Shown: positions 28,701-37,561 of the stretch, in pieces | Numbering within the stretch: the stretch's first letter is position 1 | How the letters are laid out: every line of letters begins with the position of its first letter | Notes under the pieces: model-generated | Told to the model about the DNA's origin: nothing | The model's input: only the letters and a program-made list of their open reading frames with translations | Databases searched by the model: none | DNA from: an uncultured Myxococcales bacterium | GTDB taxonomy: Bacteria > Myxococcota_A > UBA9042 | Direction: 5' to 3' | Length of the DNA stretch: 37,561 bases | Assembly (NCBI GenBank): GCA_903850505.1 | Contig: CAINLT010000463.1 | Coordinates: 1-37,561, forward strand | Program-made: the position numbers and the translations under genes

Positions 28701-28988
28701 AATCGTCGTGCCGTCCTGACGCTTGAACGCCAGACCGGTGATGTGGATCTTGCCCAGCGGCGAAACGGACAGATCCGTCAGCGCCAACTGGAGGTTGGCT
28801 TCCTTGGCGATCAGCTGCAGCTTGCCGCGCGCGATGCTGCCCGCGACCATCGCCCCGCCGACGAGCGTGCCAACAGCGAGAACCGTGACGATGCCGCCAG
28901 CGAGGAGCCAGCGCTTGGCCTGCGACGGCGGCGCGGCGCGGCCAACGGGCGGCTTGTAGGCAGTTTTGGGTGGATTGCGTGAGTTCAT
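25728..28988 (-). CDS. Biosynthetic peptidoglycan glycosyltransferase (GT51) with a large AsmA-like N-terminal region
   Basis: GT51 motifs MIATEDGRFYKHRG, YGGSTITQQLVKNIFLTRAKNLSRKFEELLIVWQMERKLPNAKDRILELYINFIEFG. N-terminal TM then AsmA-like segment LTDLSVSPLGKIHITGLAFKRQDGTTIVSTDDATAWLSPWRALLGRRRPERAEVHGFLLDARV. Start ATG at 28988. Confidence 0.88.
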   Translation of the reverse strand: MNSRNPPKTAYKPPVGRAAPPSQAKRWLLAGGIVTVLAVGTLVGGAMVAGSIARGKLQLIAKEANLQLALTDLSVSPLGKIHITGLAFKRQDGTTIVSTDDATAWLSPWRALLGRRRPERAEVHGFLLDARVEDAKPKELLDLYKAVRKVFPRKEKTDDNEAKSASTLAFTLDKGVVTISARGKGAEYLPGGLKAKDIAAHVDLANGVGDLSAQFDGTVQSKLAAKLVAQPSGPPRLEAKFAPEFRLQMPEGKALPAGIDSVSIAGLGFDAVEGGAVEDIVLRKGATELLRIARVRPDRGGVGIRADKITFALPEPPKSDADPAKPTKPKVKPGAPTLPQPPTEKPVADKPVADEPKPAGPRVWSGEIESVALDLGNVEGSEISLLARLEKLKATMPGGVATLGVEKVELKTDRMPGEHPMEALVELRVTQPSMDLPWREDALAQIPGGKTLWSAVIAAEKAKLREQIEDDAAEEIDDPSLPPEVRKKKLAERVAAKLKAAGVEPEDGKAKKKPEAPKGDAAKGDAAKKPEKSAVLPTKSALAQYAKPLKDLHTKLLGADVLVQKLIEKLTQAPRLKVIVEQGRLGLIRQGAPKPFGGVQDISVDTTALMGDGSRSLKITARPFDDERPWGQVTADIVIGPGAKLSKAHFSLAGSEFAQALRVVSSGVTIKPDSDIEVKADVALGDAPGQKLQISGDFMVKKVGFDWWRLAPRPIDDLSASGKMLFIAQNDGTLRADFTDLTVGQAKAHLLLEATSVGDKPIVHIKAEMPKQDCGAVAKSIPPAMLATIGSIEAKGEVSWLVDLTVPLLNAYKADLTLALDDATCEVTNFGNVKVEELAQDFSRPVNENGTLLDDVQVGPTSGAWVPLAELKPWTPWSMIATEDGRFYKHRGIAPGLVLRAVRLDLDYGRFVYGGSTITQQLVKNIFLTRAKNLSRKFEELLIVWQMERKLPNAKDRILELYINFIEFGPKLYGIQRAAQTYFGKDARLLTPLESAFLAANKPCPRCGYARFIGKKWDPWWQERMIGVMTKMRDEGIISEEQYVAEAPYIPHFVGWPSSNVMPTAPVDDGGAPPVVKPMGNGGAEE

Positions 28989-29053
28989 GTGGCGGAATTC
29001 CTTGCGCCGGGAAGGCCTGACTGTCCTGGGGAGGATCAGATCGGCGCGCGGCG

Positions 29054-29081
29054 AGTGTAGCCGCCCCGTCGGGATTGTCAG
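29054..29081 (-). promoter_or_regulatory. Candidate sigma70-type promoter for the AsmA-GT51 gene
   Basis: Minus strand CTGACA, 16 bp, TACACT, in the 124-bp gap upstream of the 28988 start. Confidence 0.5.
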
Positions 29082-29112
29082 GTATTTCCGGTTTACTGGT
29101 GGAGCGAAGGCG

Positions 29113-29967
29113 TCATGGAACGCGCGTGATTGGCACCAGCACGCCGCCATCGGGCGTGGCGCGCGGCGCATCCGGAATCACGAAACGCTCGCCGGCTTCA
29201 ATGCGATCCTGCAGCGCCTGCATCCCGGCAACGTCATGGCCCTCCAGCCAGAACGTGGGCTGCGGCCTCTCCAGCCGAATCCCCGGATCGCCCATCGAAG
29301 CGCGCAGCGACTGCTCCGTCACGCGAAAGCCGTAGGTCAGCGTCTCGTGTTCCGAGTGCGCCGGCGTGTAGGCCGTTTGCAGGTCCAGTGCGCCAAATTT
29401 CACGTGAATGTACAGCGCCTTGGACAGCCATTGCGTCGCGCCCCAGAATTCCTGCACGCCAAAACACTGGAGCGCCAGGCCTTTGGTCAGGCTGCCGAGC
29501 CCGCGCAGGTCCGTGTCCGTCACGCCTGCGCGCTCAAAGACGGGCGCGAGGCTGGACAGGTTGTGGCCAAACCAGACACCCGGGCGGTACATCGGAATCG
29601 CGACGTACATCGAGACCGGAACCAGGCCATCGTAGTCGTGCGGCACCTTGAACAGCTCGCGCGCCTTGGGCCACAGCGTCGCCGCCGGGCGCGCGAGACC
29701 GTAGATCGCCCCGGGCAGCTCCGAGCAATCAAAGAACACCCAGCGCGGCATCGGCATGCCTTCCGGGCCAAAAGTCAGGCCATCCAGGCGGTGGAGCAGC
29801 CGCAGGAAAACCTCCGACTCCAGCCGCAGCGGGTCAATGATGTTTTCCGGCGGCACGGGCACGCCAAAGGGCGCCAGGTTCAGCGACGGCAAGTTGAACG
29901 GCGTGGCCACGAGATACGGCGTGAACTCGTCCAGCAGCTTGGGATTGCGCACGGGAAACGGCAACAT
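29113..29967 (-). CDS. Uncharacterised protein, paralogue of the adjacent upstream gene
   Basis: Shared blocks: LTFGPEGMPMPRWVFFDCSELPGAIYGLA, DYDGLVPVSMYVAIPM, TAYTPAHS, ALQDRIEAGER. SD (GAGGA) upstream of the ATG at 29967. Confidence 0.85.
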   Translation of the reverse strand: MLPFPVRNPKLLDEFTPYLVATPFNLPSLNLAPFGVPVPPENIIDPLRLESEVFLRLLHRLDGLTFGPEGMPMPRWVFFDCSELPGAIYGLARPAATLWPKARELFKVPHDYDGLVPVSMYVAIPMYRPGVWFGHNLSSLAPVFERAGVTDTDLRGLGSLTKGLALQCFGVQEFWGATQWLSKALYIHVKFGALDLQTAYTPAHSEHETLTYGFRVTEQSLRASMGDPGIRLERPQPTFWLEGHDVAGMQALQDRIEAGERFVIPDAPRATPDGGVLVPITRVP

Positions 29968-29973
29968 GCGTCC

Positions 29974-30873
29974 TCACAGGCCCTGGTGTTGGAGCGGTTC
30001 GCGGTGCAGCGGCACGCGCACATGCGCGCCGTGCTCGATCGGATGGCCCACGACCATCACGCGCTGACCGGCCTCGATGTCCCGCTGCAGCGCCTTCAAC
30101 GCTTCCACGTCGTCGACGTCCAGCAGCGTGTTGGGCGGCGGCGCGGCCGGATGTACGCGCGGCGAAGCCAGCACAGTGTTGTGCTGCAAGTCATGGAGCG
30201 GCAGGCGAAAACTCAGCGTCCGCGGCAGGCTATGCGCCGGCGTGTAGGCCGTCACCAGCTCCAGCGGCCCCAGATCGGCGTAGACTTGCAGCTTGGGCGA
30301 GCGCCATTGCGTCGTGCCGTAGAGCGTCTTGATCGGAAAGACCTGCAAGCCGAGCGCCAGCGTCACCTTGAGCGTCCCTGCCGGCGCGACGCCGGGCGAC
30401 ACCTGGTTGAGCGACTCCAGCGTGTAGAGCAGCCACGTGTGCGGCACCTGGGCGTTTTCCGAGAAGCCCGCGAGCATGGGAATCGCGATGAAAAGGGACA
30501 CCGGCACGAGACCGTCATACTCCGGCGGCACGTTCATCGCCTCGCGCGCCCATTCTTCCAGCTTGTTGGCGCGGATCGCCAGGCCAAAGACCGCGCCCGG
30601 CATCACCGCGCAGTCGTAGAACACCCACGACGGCATCTCCATGCCAAAAGGCCCGAACGTCAGCTTGTCGACCAACTGCAGCATCGCGAGGAAGGGGCCG
30701 TGGCGGCGCTCCTGCGGGTGCAGCACGTTCTGCGGCGGAATCGCGACGCCCAGCGGTTGCAGGTTCAAATCCTGCACGATCCAAGGGTTGGCGATGAGAA
30801 AGGGCTCGCACTGGGCGAGAATCGGACCGTAGAGGGACAGCACCGTGGCCTCGGTCGCGCGCGTGGGGCGCAT
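29974..30873 (-). CDS. Uncharacterised protein, paralogue of the adjacent downstream gene
   Basis: Shared blocks: LTFGPFGMEMPSWVFYDCAVMPGAVFGLA, EYDGLVPVSLFIAIPM, TAYTPAHS, ALQRDIEAGQR. ATG at 30873 (GTG at 30843 possible). Confidence 0.83.
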   Translation of the reverse strand: MRPTRATEATVLSLYGPILAQCEPFLIANPWIVQDLNLQPLGVAIPPQNVLHPQERRHGPFLAMLQLVDKLTFGPFGMEMPSWVFYDCAVMPGAVFGLAIRANKLEEWAREAMNVPPEYDGLVPVSLFIAIPMLAGFSENAQVPHTWLLYTLESLNQVSPGVAPAGTLKVTLALGLQVFPIKTLYGTTQWRSPKLQVYADLGPLELVTAYTPAHSLPRTLSFRLPLHDLQHNTVLASPRVHPAAPPPNTLLDVDDVEALKALQRDIEAGQRVMVVGHPIEHGAHVRVPLHREPLQHQGL

Positions 30874-31154
30874 GGCTACGGTCGCGCTTCGCGGCGGCTG
30901 TCGTCAAGGGGAGGCGGCGAGCACCGCGTGAGATTTCCGCTCGACGTCCCTTGCAAGCGATGCGCGCTCCACAGCGCAAGCGCAAACCGCGCGCAAGAGT
31001 CGGACTGGAAAACGCGCGCACGCAGCTGGGTTGAAGCCACGACGCGCCTTCGCAAATGCGGCACCGCGCAACCAGCGCTTGACTGGCGAGGTACAACGCG
31101 CACACTGAACTGAAGCGAGAAAACCGGCGCACTTGAGTTCAGCGGAGGTCACAC

Positions 31155-34100
31155 GTGGGCGTGCAGGTCGGCAGCGACATGCGGTTGGATATCCTCCTCG
31201 CTGGCGTGGTGTTGGGCCTCGTTGTCGCTTTGCTTGCCGTGTTCGTGCGGTTCCAGTTCCGGCGGATCGTCGGGAGACGCAAGACCGTGGCGCTGGACGA
31301 GGAGCGTTTTCGCAGGCTGTTTGAGGAGACCCGGCAAGCGATCACCCTGATCGAGAACGGGCGCTTCGTCGACGCCAACAAGGCCGCCCTGGTGATGCTG
31401 CGACGTGAGCGCCTGGCGGACCTCATCGGCATGACCCCGATGGACATTTCGCCGCGCGTTCAGCCCGATGGCCGGCTCTCTGACGAGAAGGCGGCAGAAG
31501 TGATCCGGAGCGCGCTCGCGCACGGCTCCAATCAGTTTGAGTGGGAGCATATCCGGGCGGACGGCGAGCATTTCATCGCACTGGTCCTGCTGACGGCGAT
31601 CCGCCAAGGCGGCCGCACGATTCTGCACGTGGTCTGGACCGACATTTCTGCGCAGAAGCACGCGGAGCGGGAGCTGGCTGAGTACCGGGAGGAGCTCGAG
31701 CGGCGGGTGGCGGCGCGCACGGCTGAACTGGCGGCGACGACTGAGTCCCTGCGCAGCGCCAGTGAAGAGCAGCAGGCGGTTTTTGACGCTGCGACGGTGG
31801 GCATTGTGCTGGCTCGCAACCGGACGATTCTCCGCTGCAACCGCACGCTGGAGCGCACGCTCGGGTACGAGCCGGGCGAGCTGCTGGGCAAGTCGACCGC
31901 GGTGCTCTATGGCGGCGCGGCAGCTTTCGCGGAGGTCGGCGAGCGGATCAAGGCGGACTTCGCCCGCCAGGGGTTCTACCGCGAGGAACGGGACGTCGTC
32001 CGCAAGGACGGTACCCGCGTATGGGCGCGGCTCGGGGCGCAGGCCATCGACCCGGAGGATCCCAGCAAAGGTATGGCGGGCACGATTGAGGATATCAGCG
32101 CAGAGCGGGTGGCGACCATGGAGATGGAGCGCGCGCGCACGCTGGCTGAGGACGCGGCGCGCACCAAGGCGGACTTTTTGGCCAACATGAGCCATGAGAT
32201 CCGCACGCCGATGAACGCTGTCATCGGCCTGACGCAGCTGCTGCTGCGGACGGAATTGACGCTCCATCAGCGCGAGTACCTGCGCAAAGTGCAGGCGTCG
32301 AGCCAGATGCTGATGGGCGTGCTGAACGACATCCTCGACTTCTCCAAGATCGACGCGGGCCAGCTGGTCGTGGAACACGTCGACTTTGAGCTGGAGCGAC
32401 TGCTCGACAACGTCGCCGCGCTGGTTGCGGAGAAGACCGCGAGCAAGGGGCTGGAGTTGATTGTCCAGGTCGCGGACAACGTGCCGAACAACCTCGTGGG
32501 CGATCCGCTGCGCGTCGGCCAGATCCTGACCAATTACGCCAACAACGCCGTCAAGTTCACCGAGCACGGCGAAGTGGCGATCAGCGCGGAGGTCGTGTCA
32601 CACGAAGGGCCGGACCTGCGGCTGCGGTTTCTGGTGCGGGACACGGGCATCGGCATTGCCCTCGACAAGCGGGACCAACTCTTCAACAGCTTCCAACAGG
32701 CGGACACCTCGATCACCCGCAAGTATGGCGGGACGGGCTTGGGGCTGGCGATCTCCAAGCGCCTTGCGGAGCTGATGGACGGCGAGGTCGGCGTGGAGAG
32801 CGTGCCGGGCATCGGCTCCACCTTCTGGTTTACGGTCAGCCTTGGCGCCGGCAAGGATTCGTCGAAGCGTTTCCTGCCGCGCGCCGATCTGCGCGGGCGG
32901 CGCGTCCTGCTCGTCGACGACAACGACCACGCGCGCGAGGTGATTGGGGACATGCTGCGCGGGATGACGTTCGCGGTGACGACGGCGGCGTCGGGCGCGG
33001 AAGCGCTGGCGGAATTGGCGCGCGCGGAGCAGGCGGGCGAGCCCGCCGATCTCGTCTTTCTCGATTGGCAAATGCCAGCGATGGACGGTCTGCAGACGGC
33101 GGAGGCCATTGGTCGTCTCGCGCTGCGTGCTCCTCCTCCGCTTGTGATGATCACGGCATACGGCCGCGATGAGCTTGTCCAAAACGCCCGACAGGCGCGC
33201 ATCGCGGATGTGCTCGTCAAGCCGGTGAGCCCGTCGCAGCTCTTTGATGCGGTCATGCGCGCGCTCGGGGTGGACGCGGTCGCGCGGCACACGTCGCGCT
33301 TTGATGCCGCCGAGCTACTGCCCGATGTGTCGTCCCTGGCAGGCGCGCGCGTGCTGCTGGCTGAAGACAACGAGCTCAATCAGGAAGTCGCGCGCGAGTT
33401 CCTGCAGTCGGCAGGTGTTGAAGTCGATCTGGCTGAGGATGGCGCGGTTGCGCTGCGGAAGGTTCAGGAGCGCGTCTACGACCTTGTCCTGATGGACATG
33501 CAGATGCCGGTCATGGACGGGCTGACCGCCACGGCGGAGATCCGCAAGCTGGCCGGTCTGCGCGAGCTGCCGATCGTCGCGATGACGGCCAACGCGATGG
33601 CGGGCGATCGCGTCCGCTGCATTGACGCGGGGATGAACGACCACATCGCCAAGCCGATTACGCCGCAGATCCTGCTGGCCAAGCTGCTGGAGTGGATCCC
33701 GGCACGGGAAGGGACCGCGCGGCCGCTGGCGGTTGCGCCGTTGGACCGGCAGCCGTTCACGTCCGCGCACGTCCTGGACGGAATCGCGGGGCTCGACGTC
33801 GCGCTGGGTCTCCGGCGGATGGCCGGACGCGACGCGCTGTACTTGAGCGTGCTGGCGAAGTTCGCGGCCAAGCAGGGCGCGGTGCCGTCGCGCATCGCTG
33901 GGGCGGTTGCTGCGGGCGACTGGACGCTGGCGGAGCGCGAAGTGCACACGCTGAAGGGCGTCGCCGCGACGATTGGTGCCATGCCGCTTCGCGCGCTGGC
34001 GGAGCAACTGGAGCGCGCGATTCGCAGTCGTCAGCCCGCGGCGGAAATGGCACCGCTTCAGGCGGCTCTGGCTGATGCGCTCATGCCGCTTCTCGACGCG

Positions 34101-34370
34101 ATCACCAAGAAGCTGCCGCTCAAGACAGCCGTGTCGGCGGTGACGTTCGACCCGACTGCGGCGCGCGACGTCTGCGTGCAACTCGCGCAGCGGCTGGACA
34201 ACGACGATTTTGCCAGCCGCGCGCTGCTCGATGCCAACGAAGCGATGCTCCAGGCCGCGCTGGGCGGCGACTTCGCGCGGATCTCGGAAGCGGTCGGCAA
34301 CTATGATTTTGCCGACGCGCTCGCGTACCTGGAGGAAGCGGCGCGCGTCCACGGCATCGCGCTGCATTGA
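31155..34370 (+). CDS. Hybrid sensor histidine kinase: TM-PAS-PAS-HisKA-HATPase_c-REC-REC-HPt
   Basis: GGAGGT SD then GTG start. H-box [26 protein letters not shown]; HATPase boxes [24 protein letters not shown] and [17 protein letters not shown]1 [36 protein letters not shown]2 [29 protein letters not shown]; HPt [23 protein letters not shown]. Confidence 0.95.
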   Translation: MGVQVGSDMRLDILLAGVVLGLVVALLAVFVRFQFRRIVGRRKTVALDEERFRRLFEETRQAITLIENGRFVDANKAALVMLRRERLADLIGMTPMDISPRVQPDGRLSDEKAAEVIRSALAHGSNQFEWEHIRADGEHFIALVLLTAIRQGGRTILHVVWTDISAQKHAERELAEYREELERRVAARTAELAATTESLRSASEEQQAVFDAATVGIVLARNRTILRCNRTLERTLGYEPGELLGKSTAVLYGGAAAFAEVGERIKADFARQGFYREERDVVRKDGTRVWARLGAQAIDPEDPSKGMAGTIEDISAERVATMEMERARTLAEDAARTKADFLANMSHEIRTPMNAVIGLTQLLLRTELTLHQREYLRKVQASSQMLMGVLNDILDFSKIDAGQLVVEHVDFELERLLDNVAALVAEKTASKGLELIVQVADNVPNNLVGDPLRVGQILTNYANNAVKFTEHGEVAISAEVVSHEGPDLRLRFLVRDTGIGIALDKRDQLFNSFQQADTSITRKYGGTGLGLAISKRLAELMDGEVGVESVPGIGSTFWFTVSLGAGKDSSKRFLPRADLRGRRVLLVDDNDHAREVIGDMLRGMTFAVTTAASGAEALAELARAEQAGEPADLVFLDWQMPAMDGLQTAEAIGRLALRAPPPLVMITAYGRDELVQNARQARIADVLVKPVSPSQLFDAVMRALGVDAVARHTSRFDAAELLPDVSSLAGARVLLAEDNELNQEVAREFLQSAGVEVDLAEDGAVALRKVQERVYDLVLMDMQMPVMDGLTATAEIRKLAGLRELPIVAMTANAMAGDRVRCIDAGMNDHIAKPITPQILLAKLLEWIPAREGTARPLAVAPLDRQPFTSAHVLDGIAGLDVALGLRRMAGRDALYLSVLAKFAAKQGAVPSRIAGAVAAGDWTLAEREVHTLKGVAATIGAMPLRALAEQLERAIRSRQPAAEMAPLQAALADALMPLLDAITKKLPLKTAVSAVTFDPTAARDVCVQLAQRLDNDDFASRALLDANEAMLQAALGGDFARISEAVGNYDFADALAYLEEAARVHGIALH

Positions 34371-34385
34371 ACCGCGGAGTTGGCG

Positions 34386-35105
34386 TCAGGTAGCGGACTG
34401 CACGCGGCGCAGCATCTCTGCATAGGCATCTTCGATCCCGCCGAGATCCTGGCGGAAGCGATCCTTGTCCAGCTTCTTGCCGGTGCCGACTTCCCAGAAG
34501 CGGCAGGAATCGGGCGAAATCTCGTCCGCGAGCAGCAGCGTGCCGTCGGGCAGCTTGCCGAACTCCAGCTTGAAGTCGATCAGCTCGATGTTCAGCGCCA
34601 GAAAGAACGCCTTCAGGATCTCGTTGACCTGCCGCGCGAGGCGGTCGAGATCCTGGGTTTCCTTCGGCGTCGCCAGGCCGATCGCAATCGCCGCTTCTGC
34701 CGTGATCAGCGGATCGCCCAGCTCATCCTTCTTGAGGAAGAATTCGACGATCGGCGCGGGCAGGACGGTGCCTTCCGGGACGGCGTAGCGCTTGGCGAAC
34801 GTGCCGGCGACGCGATTGCGCACCACGACTTCCAGCGGCACGATCTCCACGCGGCGGCTGACCATGCGGCGTTCGTCCAGCGTGTCGACGAGGTGCGTCT
34901 TGACGCCTTTGGACTCCAGCAACTTGTAAAGCGCCTTGGTAATCGCGAGGTTGACGACGCCCTTGCCGACGATTTGGCCGAACTTCTGGCGGTTGAACGC
35001 CGTGGCGTCGTCCTTGAAGTACTGCACGATGAGCGTCGGATCGCTGGTGTTGAACAGCGTCTTGGCCTTGCCTTCGTAAAACGAATCGAGAACTTGCAGC
35101 GACAC
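34386..35105 (-). CDS. purC: Phosphoribosylaminoimidazole-succinocarboxamide synthase
   Basis: FYEGKAKTLFNTSDPTLIVQYFKDDATAFN, VVRNRVAGTFAKRY, IDFKLEFGKLPDGTLLLADEISPDSCRFWE. GTG start at 35105 with upstream AGAGGT SD preferred to the TTG at 35132. Confidence 0.95.
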   Translation of the reverse strand: MSLQVLDSFYEGKAKTLFNTSDPTLIVQYFKDDATAFNRQKFGQIVGKGVVNLAITKALYKLLESKGVKTHLVDTLDERRMVSRRVEIVPLEVVVRNRVAGTFAKRYAVPEGTVLPAPIVEFFLKKDELGDPLITAEAAIAIGLATPKETQDLDRLARQVNEILKAFFLALNIELIDFKLEFGKLPDGTLLLADEISPDSCRFWEVGTGKKLDKDRFRQDLGGIEDAYAEMLRRVQSAT

Positions 35106-35115
35106 GGGGCACCTC

Positions 35116-36438
35116 TTAAGGGTTGGCAACAACAGCGGCTTCTGCCAGCGCGCGATCCAGGATCAAATCGGCGTGGCGCAAATGGTGGCGGAGATCGAAG
35201 CAGCGATCCAGCGCCGCTTCATCCAGGAAAGCGCGAATTTCCTGATCGTCGAGCAGCAGCGCCTTCATTTCAGAAGCGCCGCCGGACGTCACGGCCGCGA
35301 GCGCCGAGCGCTGGACGATGCCGTATGCCGTCTGCCGCAACACGCCGGCGTCAACGAGCGCCAGCAGCACATTGCCGGAGAAGAACGCGCCGGCGGCCTG
35401 ATCCAGCGTCTGCGCCATCTTGTCGGAGTGGACGCCGAGCCCCGAGACGAGGCTCGCCGTGCGCTGCAGCATGAAATCCAGCGTGACGGTCGCGTCCGGG
35501 CCGATGTAGCGCTCCACGGACGAATGGGAAATGTCGCGTTCGTGCCAGAGCGGCACGTTTTCGCGCGCCATGTCCGCGTAGCCGCGCACGACGCGCGCCA
35601 GGCCGCAGAGGTTTTCCGAGAGGATCGGGTTCTTCTTGTGCGGCATCGCCGAACTGCCGCGCTGGCCCGCCGTGAACGCTTCGTGGACTTCGCCCACTTC
35701 CGACCGCTGCAAGTGCCTGACATTGATCGCCAGGCGCTCAATGGCGCTCGCGATGCCGGCCAGCGCGATGAAATACACGGCGTGGCGGTCGCGCGGAATC
35801 ACCTGCGTCGGGACGATCTCCGCGCGCAGACCAAGGGTCGCGAGCGCGATCGACTCGGCTTCAGGCGGCGTCTGCGCATACGTGCCCACGGCGCCGGACA
35901 GCGAACCGTAGGAGATTTCTTCGATCGCCGTCGCCAGCCGGTGCCAGCAGCGGACGAATTCCGCGAGGTGGCCGGCCAGCACGAGGCCAAACGTCGTCGG
36001 CTCCGCGTGCATGCCGTGGCTGCGCCCGATGGTGAACGTGTGGCGGTGCTCGCGGGAACGTTCAGCGAGCGCGCTGATCACCTTGCGCAGGTCGACCTGC
36101 AGGATGCGACCGGCATCGCGCAGCAGCATCGCCAACGAGGTGTCCAGCACGTCCGAGGAAGTGAGACCGCGGTGCAGCAGCCGCGCGGGCTCGCCGACCG
36201 ACTCTTCCACCATCGTCAGGAACGCGATCACGTCGTGCTTTACGACGGCTTCGATCTCATTGGCGCGATCGGCGTTGAGCACCGCGGTCCGCTCCACCGT
36301 GTCGGCCGTGCCCACGGGCGCGTGGCCCAGCTGCTCCAGCGCGCGGAGGTGCGCGCACTCGACTTGCAGCCAACGCAGGAGGCGGGCGTCGTCGGTCCAC
36401 AGGGCGGTCATCTCGGGGCGGCTGTAACGGGGGATCAC
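35116..36438 (-). CDS. purB: Adenylosuccinate lyase
   Basis: IPRYSRPEMTALWTDDARLLRWLQVECAHLRAL, LTSSDVLDTSLAMLL, GSSAMPHKKNPILSENLCGLARV signature. GTG start at 36438. Confidence 0.95.
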   Translation of the reverse strand: MIPRYSRPEMTALWTDDARLLRWLQVECAHLRALEQLGHAPVGTADTVERTAVLNADRANEIEAVVKHDVIAFLTMVEESVGEPARLLHRGLTSSDVLDTSLAMLLRDAGRILQVDLRKVISALAERSREHRHTFTIGRSHGMHAEPTTFGLVLAGHLAEFVRCWHRLATAIEEISYGSLSGAVGTYAQTPPEAESIALATLGLRAEIVPTQVIPRDRHAVYFIALAGIASAIERLAINVRHLQRSEVGEVHEAFTAGQRGSSAMPHKKNPILSENLCGLARVVRGYADMARENVPLWHERDISHSSVERYIGPDATVTLDFMLQRTASLVSGLGVHSDKMAQTLDQAAGAFFSGNVLLALVDAGVLRQTAYGIVQRSALAAVTSGGASEMKALLLDDQEIRAFLDEAALDRCFDLRHHLRHADLILDRALAEAAVVANP

Positions 36439-36604
36439 GGTGGGGCTCCAAAGGCGCTTGTGGTAGCGGCCGGGAGTGTCCGCCAACGCTGGCCGGCAGA
36501 TCAACCGGCGCGGCGCGATGTCACGGCAACGTTGCGCCGGGTCGACCCGAAGCCGGGCGGTGTTGCGTCGCCAGGCGCTTCGCGGCAGTCGCCACCAGAG
36601 ATTG

Positions 36605-37561
36605 CTACCGCAGCCACGCCGCCTCTGCGGCCAGCCCCGTGTCGGTCCAGACCCAATCCACTTGCAGCGGACCCCGGAACCAGCCTTGCGTGTGCGTCAG
36701 CAGGCGCCGGCGATCGCGATCGGCCTTGTCGGCGACTGTTGGTGCCTGACCGGCGAGCACCGCCTTCACGTGGCCGATCGCCGCGTCATCCGAACCGACG
36801 AGCGTCCAACCGCTGTCCTGCGCGCGCTGCCAGCCGGACGGGCCTTTTGCCGTGCCGCGCCAAATCGCGACTTCCTTCCCGTCGGCAAACTGCTGCCAAA
36901 TCAGCTCGTTGTCCGGCAGTTCCGCGGCCGGCGTCGTCAACAGCGCGGCGAACAACTGCGACGGCGGGCCGTACCACGGCGACAGTTGCTGCCGCGTCTT
37001 GGCCGGCAACCGGACGATCGCGCCTGCCCGCGCGTCGCCTGCGATCCAGCCCGCAGCGTCGTCAAGCGTCTGCACGTCAAAGGCTTCCTTGAGCCACGCG
37101 CCGCCGCTTTCGTCCCCGCCGATGTGGCCATGGACGCGCAGGCGGTCGTCGTCGAGGCGCACCATCACGCCGAGCCATTGCGCCTGGTCGATGCCGTTCT
37201 GCCACCACTTCATCGCCGTCAGCGTGCCAAGCCACTGTCGCGCGGTCGCAGTCGGCAGGTACAGGTGAACTTGGCCGGCGCCCACGCGTTCGCTCGCCGC
37301 GCGAAACGCCTGATCGGTCGCGAGATTGGCCGCCTCCGGCTTGGCCGCCGGCTTGGCGCGCTTCAGCAGCTCCAGCGGATCCGTGTCCGGCTGACTCCAT
37401 GCGATGCGCACGACCGTGCCGCTCTTCTCAACAGCCGCGGCGTTTTGCTGCGGTGCGTCGCTGTGCCATACGTCCGCGTCCGTTCCGCGCTGCCACGTGC
37501 CAGCACCGTGCCGCCAGGGCAGGGCTGGCACCGATTCGCCCGCTGCCGCAGCCAATTGCGC
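36605..37561 (-). CDS. Hypothetical protein, C-terminal part (N-terminus beyond window end)
   Basis: Long minus-strand ORF with no confidently recognised domain; likely continues past 37561. Confidence 0.65.
   Translation of the reverse strand, partial: AQLAAAAGESVPALPWRHGAGTWQRGTDADVWHSDAPQQNAAAVEKSGTVVRIAWSQPDTDPLELLKRAKPAAKPEAANLATDQAFRAASERVGAGQVHLYLPTATARQWLGTLTAMKWWQNGIDQAQWLGVMVRLDDDRLRVHGHIGGDESGGAWLKEAFDVQTLDDAAGWIAGDARAGAIVRLPAKTRQQLSPWYGPPSQLFAALLTTPAAELPDNELIWQQFADGKEVAIWRGTAKGPSGWQRAQDSGWTLVGSDDAAIGHVKAVLAGQAPTVADKADRDRRRLLTHTQGWFRGPLQVDWVWTDTGLAAEAAWLR

Noticed and set aside
27012-31113. Long + strand ORFs (27012-28982, 28966-31113)
   Set aside because: Antisense to the AsmA-GT51 and paralogue-pair genes; basic low-complexity translations.
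31149-32567. 472-aa minus-strand ORF opposite the hybrid kinase
   Set aside because: Shadow of a kinase with complete HisKA/HATPase motifs on the + strand.
34371-34385. Possible bidirectional terminator between the kinase and purC
   Set aside because: Only 15 bp between convergent stops; no stem-loop with T-run visible.
35173-37092. 639-aa + strand ORF across purB and the last gene
   Set aside because: Antisense to purB, crosses an intergenic region, no domain.

Overview
High-GC bacterial chromosomal window, almost fully coding. No tRNA/rRNA, CRISPR array, IS element or phage module could be recognised. Contents left to right: (i) a tripartite RND efflux set on + (3' end of a TolC-like protein, a lipoprotein MFP, an HAE1-type RND pump with a His-rich loop); (ii) a - strand hypothetical gene downstream of a compact recC-recB-recD cluster with ATGA overlaps; (iii) a second RND system on - (RND, MFP, TolC-like) whose start codons overlap the preceding stop codons; (iv) a P-loop NTPase/kinase-like gene on +; (v) a - strand acyl-CoA dehydrogenase (ACAD) cluster: two ACADs with the catalytic YEGT motif, a stand-alone B12-binding protein, and a third ACAD-fold protein that has lost the catalytic motif; (vi) a large AsmA-like/GT51 peptidoglycan glycosyltransferase; (vii) a translationally coupled pair of paralogous proteins from a family I cannot name, divergent from (viii) a hybrid sensor kinase (PAS-PAS-HisKA-HATPase-REC-REC-HPt); (ix) purB-purC; (x) a partial hypothetical gene. 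The best candidates for undescribed biology are the paralogous pair beside the orphan kinase, the ACAD/B12 cluster with its active-site-less ACAD and a 40-aa small ORF upstream, the AsmA-GT51 fusion, and the uncharacterised gene behind recD. Family assignments come from reading motifs by eye; no database search was run.
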